From the NCBI GenBank assembly GCA_020284085.1, contig JACEVL010000807.1, positions 230,001 to 294,000 on the forward strand: a stretch of DNA of 64,000 bases, given 5' to 3'. Each line of letters opens with the position of its first letter. The first letter of the stretch is position 1. This document shows positions 36,701 to 46,701 of this stretch, piece by piece. The translations under genes were made by a program, and so were the position numbers. The DNA is from Aporrectodea caliginosa (taxonomy: Eukaryota > Annelida > Clitellata > Crassiclitellata > Lumbricidae). The notes beneath the pieces are model-generated. The model was not told the DNA's origin. It made no database searches and saw only the letters and a list, made by a program, of their open reading frames with translations.

Positions 36701-37027
36701 AATGTTACAGGCTTTTCTTGGCACTATTATTATGCACCGCCTGCACTCATCCGAAATTACGCTAAATATGAACTAATTAATTATTATGCAAGTGATCTTG
36801 CTTGATTCTTATACCAGGAATGTCAACGAGTAGTTTGCATCTATAAATTATACACTATATAACGTTACTAATACGATGTAATCGCTTTATTACACACCTA
36901 GAGGCATATATTTAAACGGAAAGGAATGACAACTTGAAACATTGCTTACTATACTAATTGATGTGCTTTTTAAATTTGCATTTAACGCTTATGTGATCAA
37001 AGTAGGCTATAAACGAATTGGTTTCAA

Positions 37028-37033
37028 AATAAA
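37028..37033 (+). terminator. Candidate poly(A) signal of copy 2
   Basis: AATAAA in TTTCAAAATAAATTATCACT, about 330 nt after the stop, in the block conserved after copies 1 and 3. Confidence 0.5.
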
Positions 37034-37447
37034 TTATCACTCTAATCTGCAGTTTGTTTGCGGTCTCTTAATTTGCTGCGAGTAGTAGTAGTTTCAGTTT
37101 AACGACACTGTGTGATAACAAAGATCATTAGCGTCGCCCTCCTTCTTTATCCAGGCTTGGGACTGGCACTGACAGAGTGCAATCAGTGGCGCAGTTTATT
37201 TTGCTGCTCATCCTGTACAATATTTTTAAACGCCTCTAATTAGTATATGTAAGAAGAAGCTCTTTACGAATGACTAATTATTATTACAATTGCAATTATT
37301 AATTCCGGTAACCAATCTTAAGTTAATGGTCATACTAGTTGAAGTAGAATATTTTATCAACGCCAGTTTGGAATGTCCACAAAAATGGAAAAGTGGAATA
37401 GAAAACTTATTAAGAAGTTAGATTGAGATATTGTTTTAAGTAAACAC

Positions 37448-37548
37448 GGTTGCTTTTGTTTGCCTCAGACTCTGAGACTCCTTTATGGTGCATATAGCTT
37501 ACATGCAGCTGAAATGAGTATACCACTGTCAGAGGCAAACAAAAGGCG
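37448..37548. repeat. Conserved short inverted repeat downstream of copy 2
   Basis: GGTTGCTTTTGTTTGCC and GGCAAACAAAAGGCGACC pair across about 70 nt; counterpart of 23897-23992. Confidence 0.5.
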
Positions 37549-37559
37549 ACCATATCCAA

Positions 37560-38260
37560 TTAAAAGAATACTTAATATAACTTACTAATTAGCTTGATTT
37601 TCCACATGTTCATTTGTCCACATTTCCACTTATGTGATATAGGTCCCGGTCTCTTTGCCGTCTGTTGTGGCCGTTAGATCAGGACTAAAGATTTATCTCT
37701 TACTGAAGCATTCCACGTTAGAATCTTCATCTTCTGCACCGACTCTCATACTGGTTTTGCTGTCGGCATTGTATTGAGCCTTTGGTTAACAACTTTTTCA
37801 AGATGTTTAACTTCTCACGCTATTCGGAAAGTTTGACACACAAAAATTTGTATCTCTCGGGTCAAAATTGGAACACCAAGTGCACATGAAGGCTGCTTTT
37901 CTAATGGGAGGGCTACGGCCCTTGGACCACCCTGCGCCGACGCCGTTTACAACGCTACTTTAAAATTCGACATCTTTCAAAAGGGTTGATATATTTTAGT
38001 TCAATTGAGCCAGTCAATTAAAATTATCGAATGAGATCTGGAATCATATATAACAAAATCCTCAAGAAATAGTCTAACCATAGGCCTAACCTCGGTTAAA
38101 GTTCAATATCATTCAACATCGGAACTGGAAAAGGATGGGAGGTGGCAAACAGAGTGGTTCTTGGCCTACTGGAAGCAGAAATATGAGACCATCGTTAAAC
38201 TGGAAGTTACTAATCGTTATCGTAATCGTAATCTCCAAACTTCTAAAGCGCCACTCGAAA
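37560..38260. other. Intergenic, end of second segment
   Basis: Homology to the region after copy 1 continues to about 37890 (TTCTCACGCTATTCGG, TTTGACACACAAAAATTTG), broken by unrelated sequence at 37555-37790. A short repeat with GTAATCGTAATC tail lies at 38214-38284. No supported exon. Confidence 0.5.
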
Positions 38261-38267
38261 GCCAAGC

Positions 38268-38684
38268 TTATTCACGAGTGCTATAATTAACCATCTTAAT
38301 ATAATCGCCCTCTGTATAGTATTTAGAGAAAAATCCAGTTAACGAATTATTCAAATAACGAACCTGGTCGATTTCATCATTCAAAGCATTCGTTACTTCA
38401 TTAAACAATTTCACTGGGTGTGAAGCGTCCTCAATAATTGTTACATCCCGATGGTTCATGGAACATTCAGCCCTGTTAGCATTTCAATTTGATGAAGTCT
38501 CAGACTCTGGCGGATAAAAGAGCAATGCGCGATTTGCACAAACATTACATATACGATTAGTAGAGGTTAATGAGGGCAATAAATTGTTATCTGTACCAGC
38601 AAATTCGCTGCATATGCTATCAGCATTTGATAACATGGCATCGTTGGTGTCAGAAGCCGTCACGTTAGTGTCAGAAGCCGTCAC
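38268..38684 (-). pseudogene. Unidentified ORF remnants
   Basis: Two adjacent minus-strand frames, 38484-38684 (contains RICNVCANRALLFYPPE) and 38268-38459 (contains NHRDVTIIEDASHPVKLF and GFFSKYYTEGDY), read like ordinary protein sequence and not like repeat. They could be exons of one gene or a broken element ORF. I recognise no family. A 21-bp unit (GTGTCAGAAGCCGTCACG core) is tandemly doubled at the 5' end. Confidence 0.35.
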
Positions 38685-39154
38685 GAGTTAACAAAGTACG
38701 TTGCATCGTATAATAACATACTATGTAATCAACCTATTATGCAGGCCTACATCAAAATTTTATATTAATTTAGGCAGATGTTATCTGCATAACATCGAAT
38801 ATTATGCTTATTTAACTAAACTTTCACAATGCAAAACATACCCACAAAACATGTAAGCAGTGCCGGATTAAGGCATAGGACAACTAAGTCATGGCTTAGG
38901 GTCCCACAAGTTCCACGAGGTTTTTAAGGGCCCCAAAATCTGGGGAATTGAATAAAATTCTTGTAGCAAATTCCTAATTTTGAATAATTCTATATAATTT
39001 AGCGCTTTACCCTGAAACTTTTTCAGCGCCAATAATTTTAGTTACTAGCCTACTTACTGAATACTGATCCTATAGTCACAAACTCACACTCACAGTCTGT
39101 ACAGGCCTATAGGTCATTAGAAAAAAAACATAGCTTATCATATACATGTGCCCT

Positions 39155-39425
39155 TAGAACTCTTGTATTGTATTTGTATTGTATTGTATTTGTATTGTAT
39201 TGTATTTGAACACTTGTTATAGCGCCTCTACCAGATTGCCCATTCAGAGGCGCTCCCGACTACTGCGCGGACGCTGAATCGGAGTTTCACGCCGAAGCGC
39301 ATGAGCAATTGCGAGTGAAGGACTTGCCCAGGGTCCCTACGCGGCGGCTTTGAGGTGGATTCGAACCCGCAACCCTCCAGCTGCAAGGCACCGAACATAC
39401 CCCTATACCACCGCGCGCCCCAGTT
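39155..39425 (-). mobile_element. tRNA-derived SINE with LINE-like 3' end (family 3)
   Basis: Minus strand: head GGTGGTATAGGGGTATGTTC (A box) and GCGGGTTCGAATCCACC (perfect B box), body with CCTGGGCAAGTCCTTCACT. The 3' end is GAGCGCCTCTGAATGG...AGAGGCGCTATAACAAGTG with an (ACAAT)n tail. The 3' end and tail are those of the LINE family at 28356 and 34412, the usual way a SINE borrows a LINE's replication signal. Confidence 0.8.
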
Positions 39426-39477
39426 GTATTGTGTTGTGTTGTATAGTGTTGTATTGTACTCCACGTTTATATTGCGA

Positions 39478-39597
39478 CCGAGCCACCCGCAGTAAAGATC
39501 CGAGAAATTAATCTCTGATAAACCGACCGACCGGGAAGCGAACCCGGGGCACCGGCGCGGAGAGCAGGCTACCAACCCACTCGGCCACTCAGGATCC
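39478..39597 (-). mobile_element. tRNA-like SINE head
   Basis: Minus strand: CCTGAGTGGCCGAGTGGGTT, Leu/Ser-type A box, and CCCGGGTTCGCTTCCCGG as B box. It abuts the preceding SINE and continues into TTTATCAGAGATTAATTTCTC. No acceptor stem closes, so I treat it as SINE-derived and not a tRNA gene. Confidence 0.55.
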
Positions 39598-39857
39598 TCT
39601 TGTGTTCAGATACCCGTACTTTGATAATTGGCTATGCTTTGGGGTTAGGGTTATGGCCCCCGGATGTCTTAACCCGACTCTTGGCTTAGGGCTCCCAGAG
39701 GTCTTAATCTGGCCCGGCATGCCAGTATGTGTTACAAAAGCATTCAACCAGAATAAAGTGAAGCAAAAATGAATGTATTATCGCAAATTCCATCGTCAAA
39801 TTGAAGAAAGAAATATAAATAATAACTCTCCAAATAATAACTAACATAACACCAAAC

Positions 39858-40287
39858 GGAAAGTAGGGTTAGCTTATGGAACATCAAATCAAGTCTCAAC
39901 AGTTACTGGGAGATTCGGAGAAACAGTTCTTTTCTTTCCATCCTTGGTTATCTTGTGGCTTGGGTTGGGGTCGCACGCGAGACCACCTAACTGTTTCAGC
40001 GCATGGCTGTGGCGATACAACGATTCAATGCGGTGGCATTCCGTTGTACTTTGGCCGCACTGGATCTCGACGAATAGGTGCCGTTCCAGACCATTTTTAA
40101 CTGTTCTTAGTTAATGTTTAATTCCCTGATAGATACTTTATGGGGCATAAAAAGAAAAAATAATAGGACCTGACATTTCAAGAGTAGGGCCTAGTTAATA
40201 AAGCAGCTGTTGCCATTGTAGCACAATCAATGATCGAAATTGAAAGCGAGTAATGCAAAAGGAAAGTAGGGTTAGCTTATGGAACAT
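39858..40287 (+). mobile_element. Insertion flanked by a 27-bp direct repeat
   Basis: A 27-bp sequence beginning GGAAAGTAGGGTTAGCTTAT is present perfectly at 39858-39884 and 40261-40287, bracketing 376 bp that end in an A-rich stretch. The insert includes TCCCTGATAGATAC...GGGGCATAAAA, the 3' block of the family at 18428 and 44520. It could be a retroposon with a long target duplication or a local duplication. Confidence 0.6.
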
Positions 40288-41450
40288 TCGTCGGGAAAGT
40301 AGCTTTTCTGTAGTATAGTAGGATTTATATGTAGTTCTCATAAACTGCAATGTTTAAAATTATTTGTGAGAGCCCCATAAAAGCCGCTACCCGTAGATTG
40401 AGATGTTTTCAAAAGCCTGCAATGCCCTATATTCACGCTTGGTAAGAAAGCATGCATAATCGGGGCAGTGCTCATCCTTGAAACATTTATTCATTTATTC
40501 AAAAAAATTATATAACGCCACTTCAAGATTCCTTCTCAGGGGCGCTCTCTGCGCAATCCTAAATGATGTTAGAGTCAATATTATGACCAGACAGTCCGTC
40601 GACACGAACACCGCTCAAATAACAGATGACTAGACGAGTCACCACTGGCAAGGTCCCGCAAACACGAAGAGCCCAGTCAACGGATTCTCATCCAGAGCTG
40701 ATGGTAGGCACGTTACTCGAAGTTCCTGGTGGCGGTAGCGTCGAAGAAGAGGAATGACGACAGGCGACGAGGGTCGGAACACACGCACCTCGACACGATG
40801 GTAGTTCCTCGTAGATGGTAGAAGACGTAGCGTCCGGGCAACCCTCCCTCTGGTACTGGATTTGAAAAAGAACGACTTTCTTAGTACCGGTAGTCGGCAA
40901 ATGGTCGAATTTGCTCTATGACGCAGCTAATAGACAGCAGTTAATTTCCCTTGACCTGTAAGCCCGCTTTTGTTCTCAAAGCACAGTTTATCATTTACAG
41001 ATTAAGTCACTCAGAAGCGTGTCAAAAACTAACTTGTCGATTAAATGTGATAAATAAATAAATTATTAGATAATAAAACCCTGATAAGATATAAAAAAGA
41101 CTTTTGCCACTTCCAGCACCCAAAACAGATCTTGAATGTTGTTGATGTGTTTCCTTGTTAAACCTAAGTCCAAAGATATTGAATTTAACCTTAGCTCACG
41201 CACCAAGGGAATACCTAAAGGAATTGAAAGTCTAGGCTTATGGAACACATATCGGAAAACTTGAACTCGCGTCTTAGACTCGTAGAACAATGAGACACTG
41301 AATGACACTGTAGTACATTAATTAGACCTGTAGGCTAGATGTAGTGTTTAGACTCGTTGCCTTAATTTATTGCCTTTGAATGAGTACATACACACTTTTG
41401 CCGCTCTATTGAATCTTGACTTCATTTCTTAGGTTGTCGCTCTGCTGATG
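40288..41450. other. Intergenic, repeat fragments only
   Basis: A fragment of the GCGCC...GAGGCGCTC retroposon end at about 40495-40550. No supported exon. Confidence 0.5.
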
Positions 41451-41458
41451 CGGCAATA

Positions 41459-41783
41459 ATGTCGCTCTTCTGTTATGTATGTATGTATGTATGTATGTAT
41501 GTATGTATGTATGTATGTATGTATGTATGTATGTATGTATGTATGTATGTATGTATGTATGTATGTATGTATGTATGTATGTATGTATGTGTATGTATGT
41601 ATGTATGTATGTATGTATGTATGTATGTATGTATGTATGTATGTATGTATGTATGTATATTATGTATGTATGTATGTATGTATGAGCACTTGTTATAACA
41701 CCCCTTCAAGATTTCTACTCAGAGTTTCTCCCGACTACAGCGCGGACACTGTTGTGTCGTCGCCCTTTCGTTATGTCGCTCTT
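41459..41783 (-). mobile_element. Truncated retroposon whose tail is a long (ATGT)n array
   Basis: ATGTCGCTCTT at 41459-41469 is repeated at 41773-41783, giving an 11-bp target duplication. Between them, read on the minus strand, is a SINE-3 3' end (GTCCGCGCTGTAGTCGGGAG...ACAAGTGCTC) followed by about 210 bp of (CATA)n. The microsatellite is therefore the expanded tail of the insertion. Confidence 0.75.
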
Positions 41784-42305
41784 ATGAACAGATCCCAAAG
41801 ATACTGTCGTCTTTGCGGCTGACATTGCCAACGTAACAAGTGTCCGAATTGAGCGACTGTCTGTGTCTCACTGTGCACGACATTCAATTAATGAAGATCA
41901 AGACTGCTGGCAAGACCAACTGCTTCATTTCTGCGTTGAACAGGACCAACTCACTCGATCCTGCAAAGATCAAAGGGGCCGAGTCACCAGTTAGTCAATC
42001 GCTCTATCTTTACTTCAAGCTAGAATAACATAACGATGTCCAAGCTTTCACTTCAGCATAGCGACCTCTGCCGCTCAGCCAGCATTTCATGGATATGGAT
42101 TAGAGTGGATTCATATGTAGGCTACTCTATACACGAACTCCATGCGGCGATGTAGATCCTAATTATTACCTTCGTAATTATATATATATGCTGGCAGGAA
42201 CTTTGCGTTTGATTCGTATATATACTGTGGAGTCCTTAATCGACTCTCAGTTGAAGACACTGAAGGTAAAATAAATTGAAATTTGTATTGTGTGCTTAAG
42301 ATCTA
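41784..42305 (+). pseudogene. Orphan exon 4 of a BRICHOS paralogue
   Basis: 41879-41989 (111 nt) matches exon 4 of the four genes (MKIKTAGKTNCFISALNRTN), open and the same length. The acceptor AG is AC (41877-41878) while the donor GT is kept (GTTAGT). About 90 nt before it match copy 4 intron 3 (GTAACAAGTGTCCGAATTGA), and about 300 nt after it match intron 4 of copies 1-3. No other exons lie nearby, so it cannot be a working gene. It is a relic of a fifth copy or a partial duplication. Confidence 0.85.
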
Positions 42306-42319
42306 TACAAGTATAGGCT

Positions 42320-42450
42320 TACATATATACATACGTGAATAAATACGTACATACATACAGACATTATATACATGCACACACACATGCATACACATACATA
42401 TCCATATATACATAGGCCTACATAAATACATACATAAATAGTGCATGCAT
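42320..42450. repeat. Degenerate (ATAC)n
   Basis: Scattered ACATACATAC units ending in ACTTATTTCTAAACTGATT, as at 13466-13484. Confidence 0.7.
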
Positions 42451-42479
42451 ACTTATTTCTAAACTGATTCATTAATAGT

Positions 42480-42750
42480 AATAATTAATCTTAATTTATT
42501 GATTCGCTACGCTTTATCTATTCTGTGCGTGAAAGCAGTATGATTGCAAGTCATAGTATAAATGGATGATCACAGGTTATAACAGGAGTCGAATTCAACT
42601 GTATGGCAGCCATGCAAGGCACACATCCGTCCTACTGCTCATTTTACCAACGCCATCTGGCGAATGAAAGGCTGAGTCAACCGTTGGGATGGTAGGCGGA
42701 AACGAACCCGCGTCCATGCTGATCGTCTGCTCTTCAAGTCGAAGTGTTAG
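42480..42750 (-). mobile_element. SINE family 1
   Basis: Minus-strand copy with TATGGCAGCCATGCAAGG, CGCCATCTGGCGAATGAAAG and a head at about 42690-42745. Placed just before the third segment. Confidence 0.7.
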
Positions 42751-42809
42751 TCATTCACTTAAACCCCTCCCGTTCAACCATTAAACCATCATAAAAGAGT
42801 AATAAAAAT

Positions 42810-43679
42810 TATAATGCGAGAAAAATCCCGAATGATATCACTCGAGACAAGGGCAGGTATGGCGTTATATGCTTGGTTGAACGACGTCAACGTGATTTTC
42901 GCTTTCCATGCGGAAGGAACACCAATTAACAGACTTAGTCAAAACAAATTGCCGATCTTTACCTACACGGGTGAAGTGGCTTAACAACGCTTCGTCAATA
43001 TTTGTCAGCACCATTAAAACCTGAGTGTAAAATTGAAGAGCCAACGCATAGGCTCTCTGCTGATGCGTAATATGCCATAAACCTTACTTCCTCTTTGAAA
43101 AGAAGTGTAAAAAATATAGCCTCGTTTATTATGGGGCACGTTCATTTTCAATGGACGCTTCGGCCTCTCTAAAACAGATAATTTCTTTCTTCCGCTGTGT
43201 CTGTCTAAAAACTGGGCTTTCAGCATTTTATGCAGCTGCTGTTTGTATGTTCTTCCTCCGAGCCTGTGTCCCGTTAGAATCTTCTCCTAAAGTCTGTTCA
43301 TCTGCATTCGGCAAAGATTCTCTTCTGTGGAAAGCCAGTGCTGTATGCACCTAAATATTATATTTCCATAGCCCATGCCCCATGTATAGTAACTACGCTG
43401 CCAGCAAGCCAAAAGGGGCTGACATAAGATCCATATTTTCATATCGGATCCAAATGGGTCCCATATAATGTCCTTGGAAATGCTGGCAGGGTAATATTAT
43501 TGGTTCGTTGAGTTCACCTGTGCTTAATCAAAAGTAGGAAGGAACATCTTTTATGGTCTCTGCGCGTGTGATAGTGACAATGATATTTTGTTACCTCTTT
43601 GAGTAATGCCAATTCTAATTATTCGAATAAGTCCGTTCTTCGGCAAAATACTTCTCTGAAGGCAGCGCTGGTTTCCTGT

Positions 43680-43680
<1 letters not shown>
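42810..43680. other. Duplicated segment, non-coding, upstream of copy 3
   Basis: Aligns with 13530-14810 and 27720-28810. Landmarks: CGTTCATTTTCAATGGACGC and GGAAATGCTGGCAGGGTAAT. Confidence 0.6.
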
Positions 43681-43738
<58 letters not shown>

Positions 43739-43912
43739 TGATGATGACGACGACGACTACGACGACGACGACGATGGTGGTGGTGGTGATGGTGGTGGTG
43801 GTGGTGGTGGTGATCATGATGGTGGTGATGGTGGTAGTGGTGGTGGTGGTGGTGATCGTGATGGTGGTGGTGGTGGTGGTGGTGGTGGTGGTGGTGGTGG
43901 TGGTGGTGGTGG
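43681..43912. repeat. Compound triplet array AAT-GAC-GGT
   Basis: AAT run to about 43735, then GATGAC/GACGAC, then GGT/GAT runs to 43912. It occupies the same place as the AAT array at 14816. Poly-Thr, poly-Pro and poly-Gly frames are repeat products. Confidence 0.9.
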
Positions 43913-44229
43913 AAGACCCGTGACTGGTGGACAGATGCCTGGTCTGGGACGCGACCGTGACTGACACCCTGGCCGCGTCTTATTTGTCAGACACCTTCCA
44001 GACAGTCGGAGTGCAGACCGAAAGAGCAGCAGCTCGCAGGCCCGAAAAATATCATCCGATCTCTGCCACTCACTTTTACATCCCTCTCGCTTTTGAGGCC
44101 ATGGGTTCAAAAACAACAAAGGTCGGGTCTTTATCTCTCACCTATAATAGAAAAAAAAACTCAGCACAGCCACGGGGGAACAACGAGAAACTTCCTTCCT
44201 TTGCCAATTTATCCTGTTAACGTTGCAAC

Positions 44230-44509
44230 CAAGAAACGCTTGCAATGACGAGGTGCTACAGGTTGTTGATGGGGAGCGATCGCTGGTGGCAGCAGTGGGG
44301 GAGGGACGGAGGAGCTGGGTGGGGCACGTGTTGGGGGACTCCCTTCTGGGGGTCATGGAGGGGAGAGTGGAGGGGAGGGGGGGCCGGGGAGGGTGATGCT
44401 GGGGTGGATGGCCGACGGATGCAGCGAGTTGGGGAGGGGCACAGCACGGAGGGGAGTGGCGTCATTGGAGGCTGGAACCTGCCGAAGGGCAGAGAACTTA
44501 AAGAAGAAG
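44230..44509 (+). mobile_element. 5'-truncated G-rich LINE 3' end
   Basis: Flanked by AACGTTGCAAC (44219-44229 and 44510-44520), an 11-bp target duplication. The plus strand reads as a decayed ORF2 end (WVGHVL.., EGRVEGRGGRGR, LEAGTCRRAENLKKK) and ends in an AAGAAGAAG tail. About 280 bp, very G-rich. Confidence 0.78.
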
Positions 44510-44520
44510 AACGTTGCAAC

Positions 44521-44790
44521 GGTTTAACACGGTCGCTTTTGGGGCACTTTCGCCAACCAGGATAACGACGACAAACTACGTCGACAGTTCGTAATATCTA
44601 AGTTCATGAGGGATCCTGTATACCTCGGGCCAAAAAATAGTGATGCGCGGTGGCGTTCAGGAGCAATTTCGCCATGCAACCGGGAAATAGACGAATAGGG
44701 TAATTCCGGACAATTCATTTTCTACACTAGTCAATAGTCAAGTCCCTGATGGATCCTGTATATATCGGGGCATAAAATAATAATATTCAT
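44521..44790 (+). mobile_element. Retroposon with GGATCCTGTATA 3' region
   Basis: Plus-strand relative of 18428-18632: TTTCGCCAACCAGGATAACG, then CATGAGGGATCCTGTATACC, and a second round CCTGATGGATCCTGTATATA ending GGGGCATAAAATAATAAT. The doubled GGATCCTGTATA block suggests two copies in tandem. Confidence 0.6.
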
Positions 44791-46530
44791 AATAATAATG
44801 CTGCCCCAATTTTTTAAATCCTGAGGGTTTACATGCACCTGCGGTAAAAACAAATAATACTAATACTAGAAATATCGACAACTTTATGGCGCTGTAACAC
44901 AGCGCTGTTACAATGCAATATCTTATTTACACTGATAGATACTGGCTTTCTTTTATTTGTACATGCGTGTGTGTGCGTGTGCGTGTGTGTGTGTGCATGT
45001 GTGTGTGTGGCCTTTTAAAAGCTCACTTTAGGAATCACTCAAAGGCGATGTACGAAGGATATGAACAGGTGCGCTTTAACATAATCTTGATAAATAACGT
45101 GTGCAGAGTTTAAAGAGATTCCTCGAATGTCCACGAGAAGATTGTTGTAGAGTGGTGTAGGCTACCAAACTTACGAGAGTGCGCTTTGTTCTCCTGTTAA
45201 CAGTACGGAAGCGAAGGACCAGAAGATCTCCACAGGCAGCCGAACGAAGCGACTGGCTATCTGACTAGGCTAAAACCGGCACAAACTGCCCTCCTGTGTA
45301 AGAGGGGGCAGAGCCCACCAGCGAAGCTCGGCCATATAGCCTACTTGAAGGCACTGGCTTCTCTTGATGTGTGATTCATTTATGAATCCTGCCTACGATC
45401 TTTTAGTTTTAATGTTTGACCAATACTTATCAACCACTCACAAAGACGCCAGAGTTGCCTCGTATCAGGAAACTCTTACTCAGGGATGGGCAAATCTACT
45501 CGGAAAAATGTAATCGAATTGCAAATTACAAATTACTTTGGGACATTAAATTGAATTTCAAATTACAAAACACACCAGAAAATGTTATTGAATCGCACAT
45601 TACAAATTAGGGCCTTCTTAATTTATCTCCACAGAACGAAGTGACTGGTGATGATCTGGCTAGGTTAAAACGGGCACAAACTGATGTATGAAGGGGCAGA
45701 GCCGACCTGCAAACTTCGACCATATATATATAGCCTATTTCTTTAGATGTGATTCTTTTTTTAAACTTGCCAGGAATCTTTTAATGCTTGGTCTAATCCT
45801 CAACAAGGAATCACAATGAAGCTAGTGTTGCATCGTGTCAGGAGGCCAGTACTTTACAAAACATTTGATCCAACACATGATGAACGCCGAAAGTCAGTAA
45901 TAACTAGAGAACGAACCTGAATTTCCGCGTATTTCAAGGTAGTTGAACATTCAGAGCAGCTGGAGATGTGCGTTACATCTGGGCATTCTTCGCTGAATTC
46001 AACTCCAATTGGGACAAGAAATCATAACATTGTTTACACGACAAGAAAATATTACAACACCAATAAGCTTTTAAACTGCGTTGGTGGACCTATAGGCCGC
46101 ATTTATTTGCATGCCGTAATGCTCACCTAATGCTTCAAATAATTATGTCATACTACGACACATAAGTACTTCTTCGTGCATGAATAGGCCCCTACATACC
46201 TAATGAAGAAGGATTGTGTCGTTATGATATTTTCATAACATCCTTCTTCGCAGAATTACAATACCGTATAGCCATAAACTAGTCTTGGGTGTAGCAATTT
46301 GAAGATTCAGATACTTGACTTTCAATCAACTGATGATTTTTTGGCCAGGGTTAAGACAACGAGGAAGAACGGTAGTGCAAGTTTTCACCGACAATAAAGT
46401 TGGACATTTCTTAGAACTCAAAAAAGGCAAGGCAATGGATGTTAGCAACATGAAGAGGTGCTTGACCTAGCAAACAGTCGACTCATGGCTTCATGCATAC
46501 GCATCATAAACTTTCTTACCTAAGATCAGC
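44791..46530. other. Duplicated segment upstream of copy 3
   Basis: Aligns with 15290-17400 and 29010-30770. A hAT MITE remnant (CAGGGATGGGCAAATCTACT, 45481-45625) is cut off and followed by a second copy of the CCACAGAACGAAGTGACTGG...GGGGCAGAGCC stretch already seen at 45227-45310. The other half-site (CCAGTACTTTAC) lies at 45848. No supported exon. Confidence 0.6.
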
Positions 46531-46640
46531 TAGGTATTTCCAAACTATTGAAACAACAAGCACGACTGGCTGAAGAACTTCCTTCATGGACTGAATAAAA
46601 GACCGACTCCGACCGGCTAAAGACATCAATCTACAGGTAG
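46531..46640 (+). promoter_or_regulatory. Core promoter of copy 3
   Basis: TATA-like AATAAAA at 46594-46600 within ACTGAATAAAAGACCGACTC, preceded by CACGACTGGCTGAAGAACTT as in copy 1. A short deletion follows (the GGACATCGCCAG stretch of the other copies is shortened). Confidence 0.6.
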
Positions 46641-46701
46641 TTCCTCCTGCTGTGTGGACAACCGAACTTCGTCAACTGCAGAAAGTCTTGCAAGGAAGGC
46701 A

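Noticed and set aside
43551..44119. Poly-Thr, poly-Gly and poly-Pro frames
   Set aside because: Products of the AAT-GAC-GGT triplet array.
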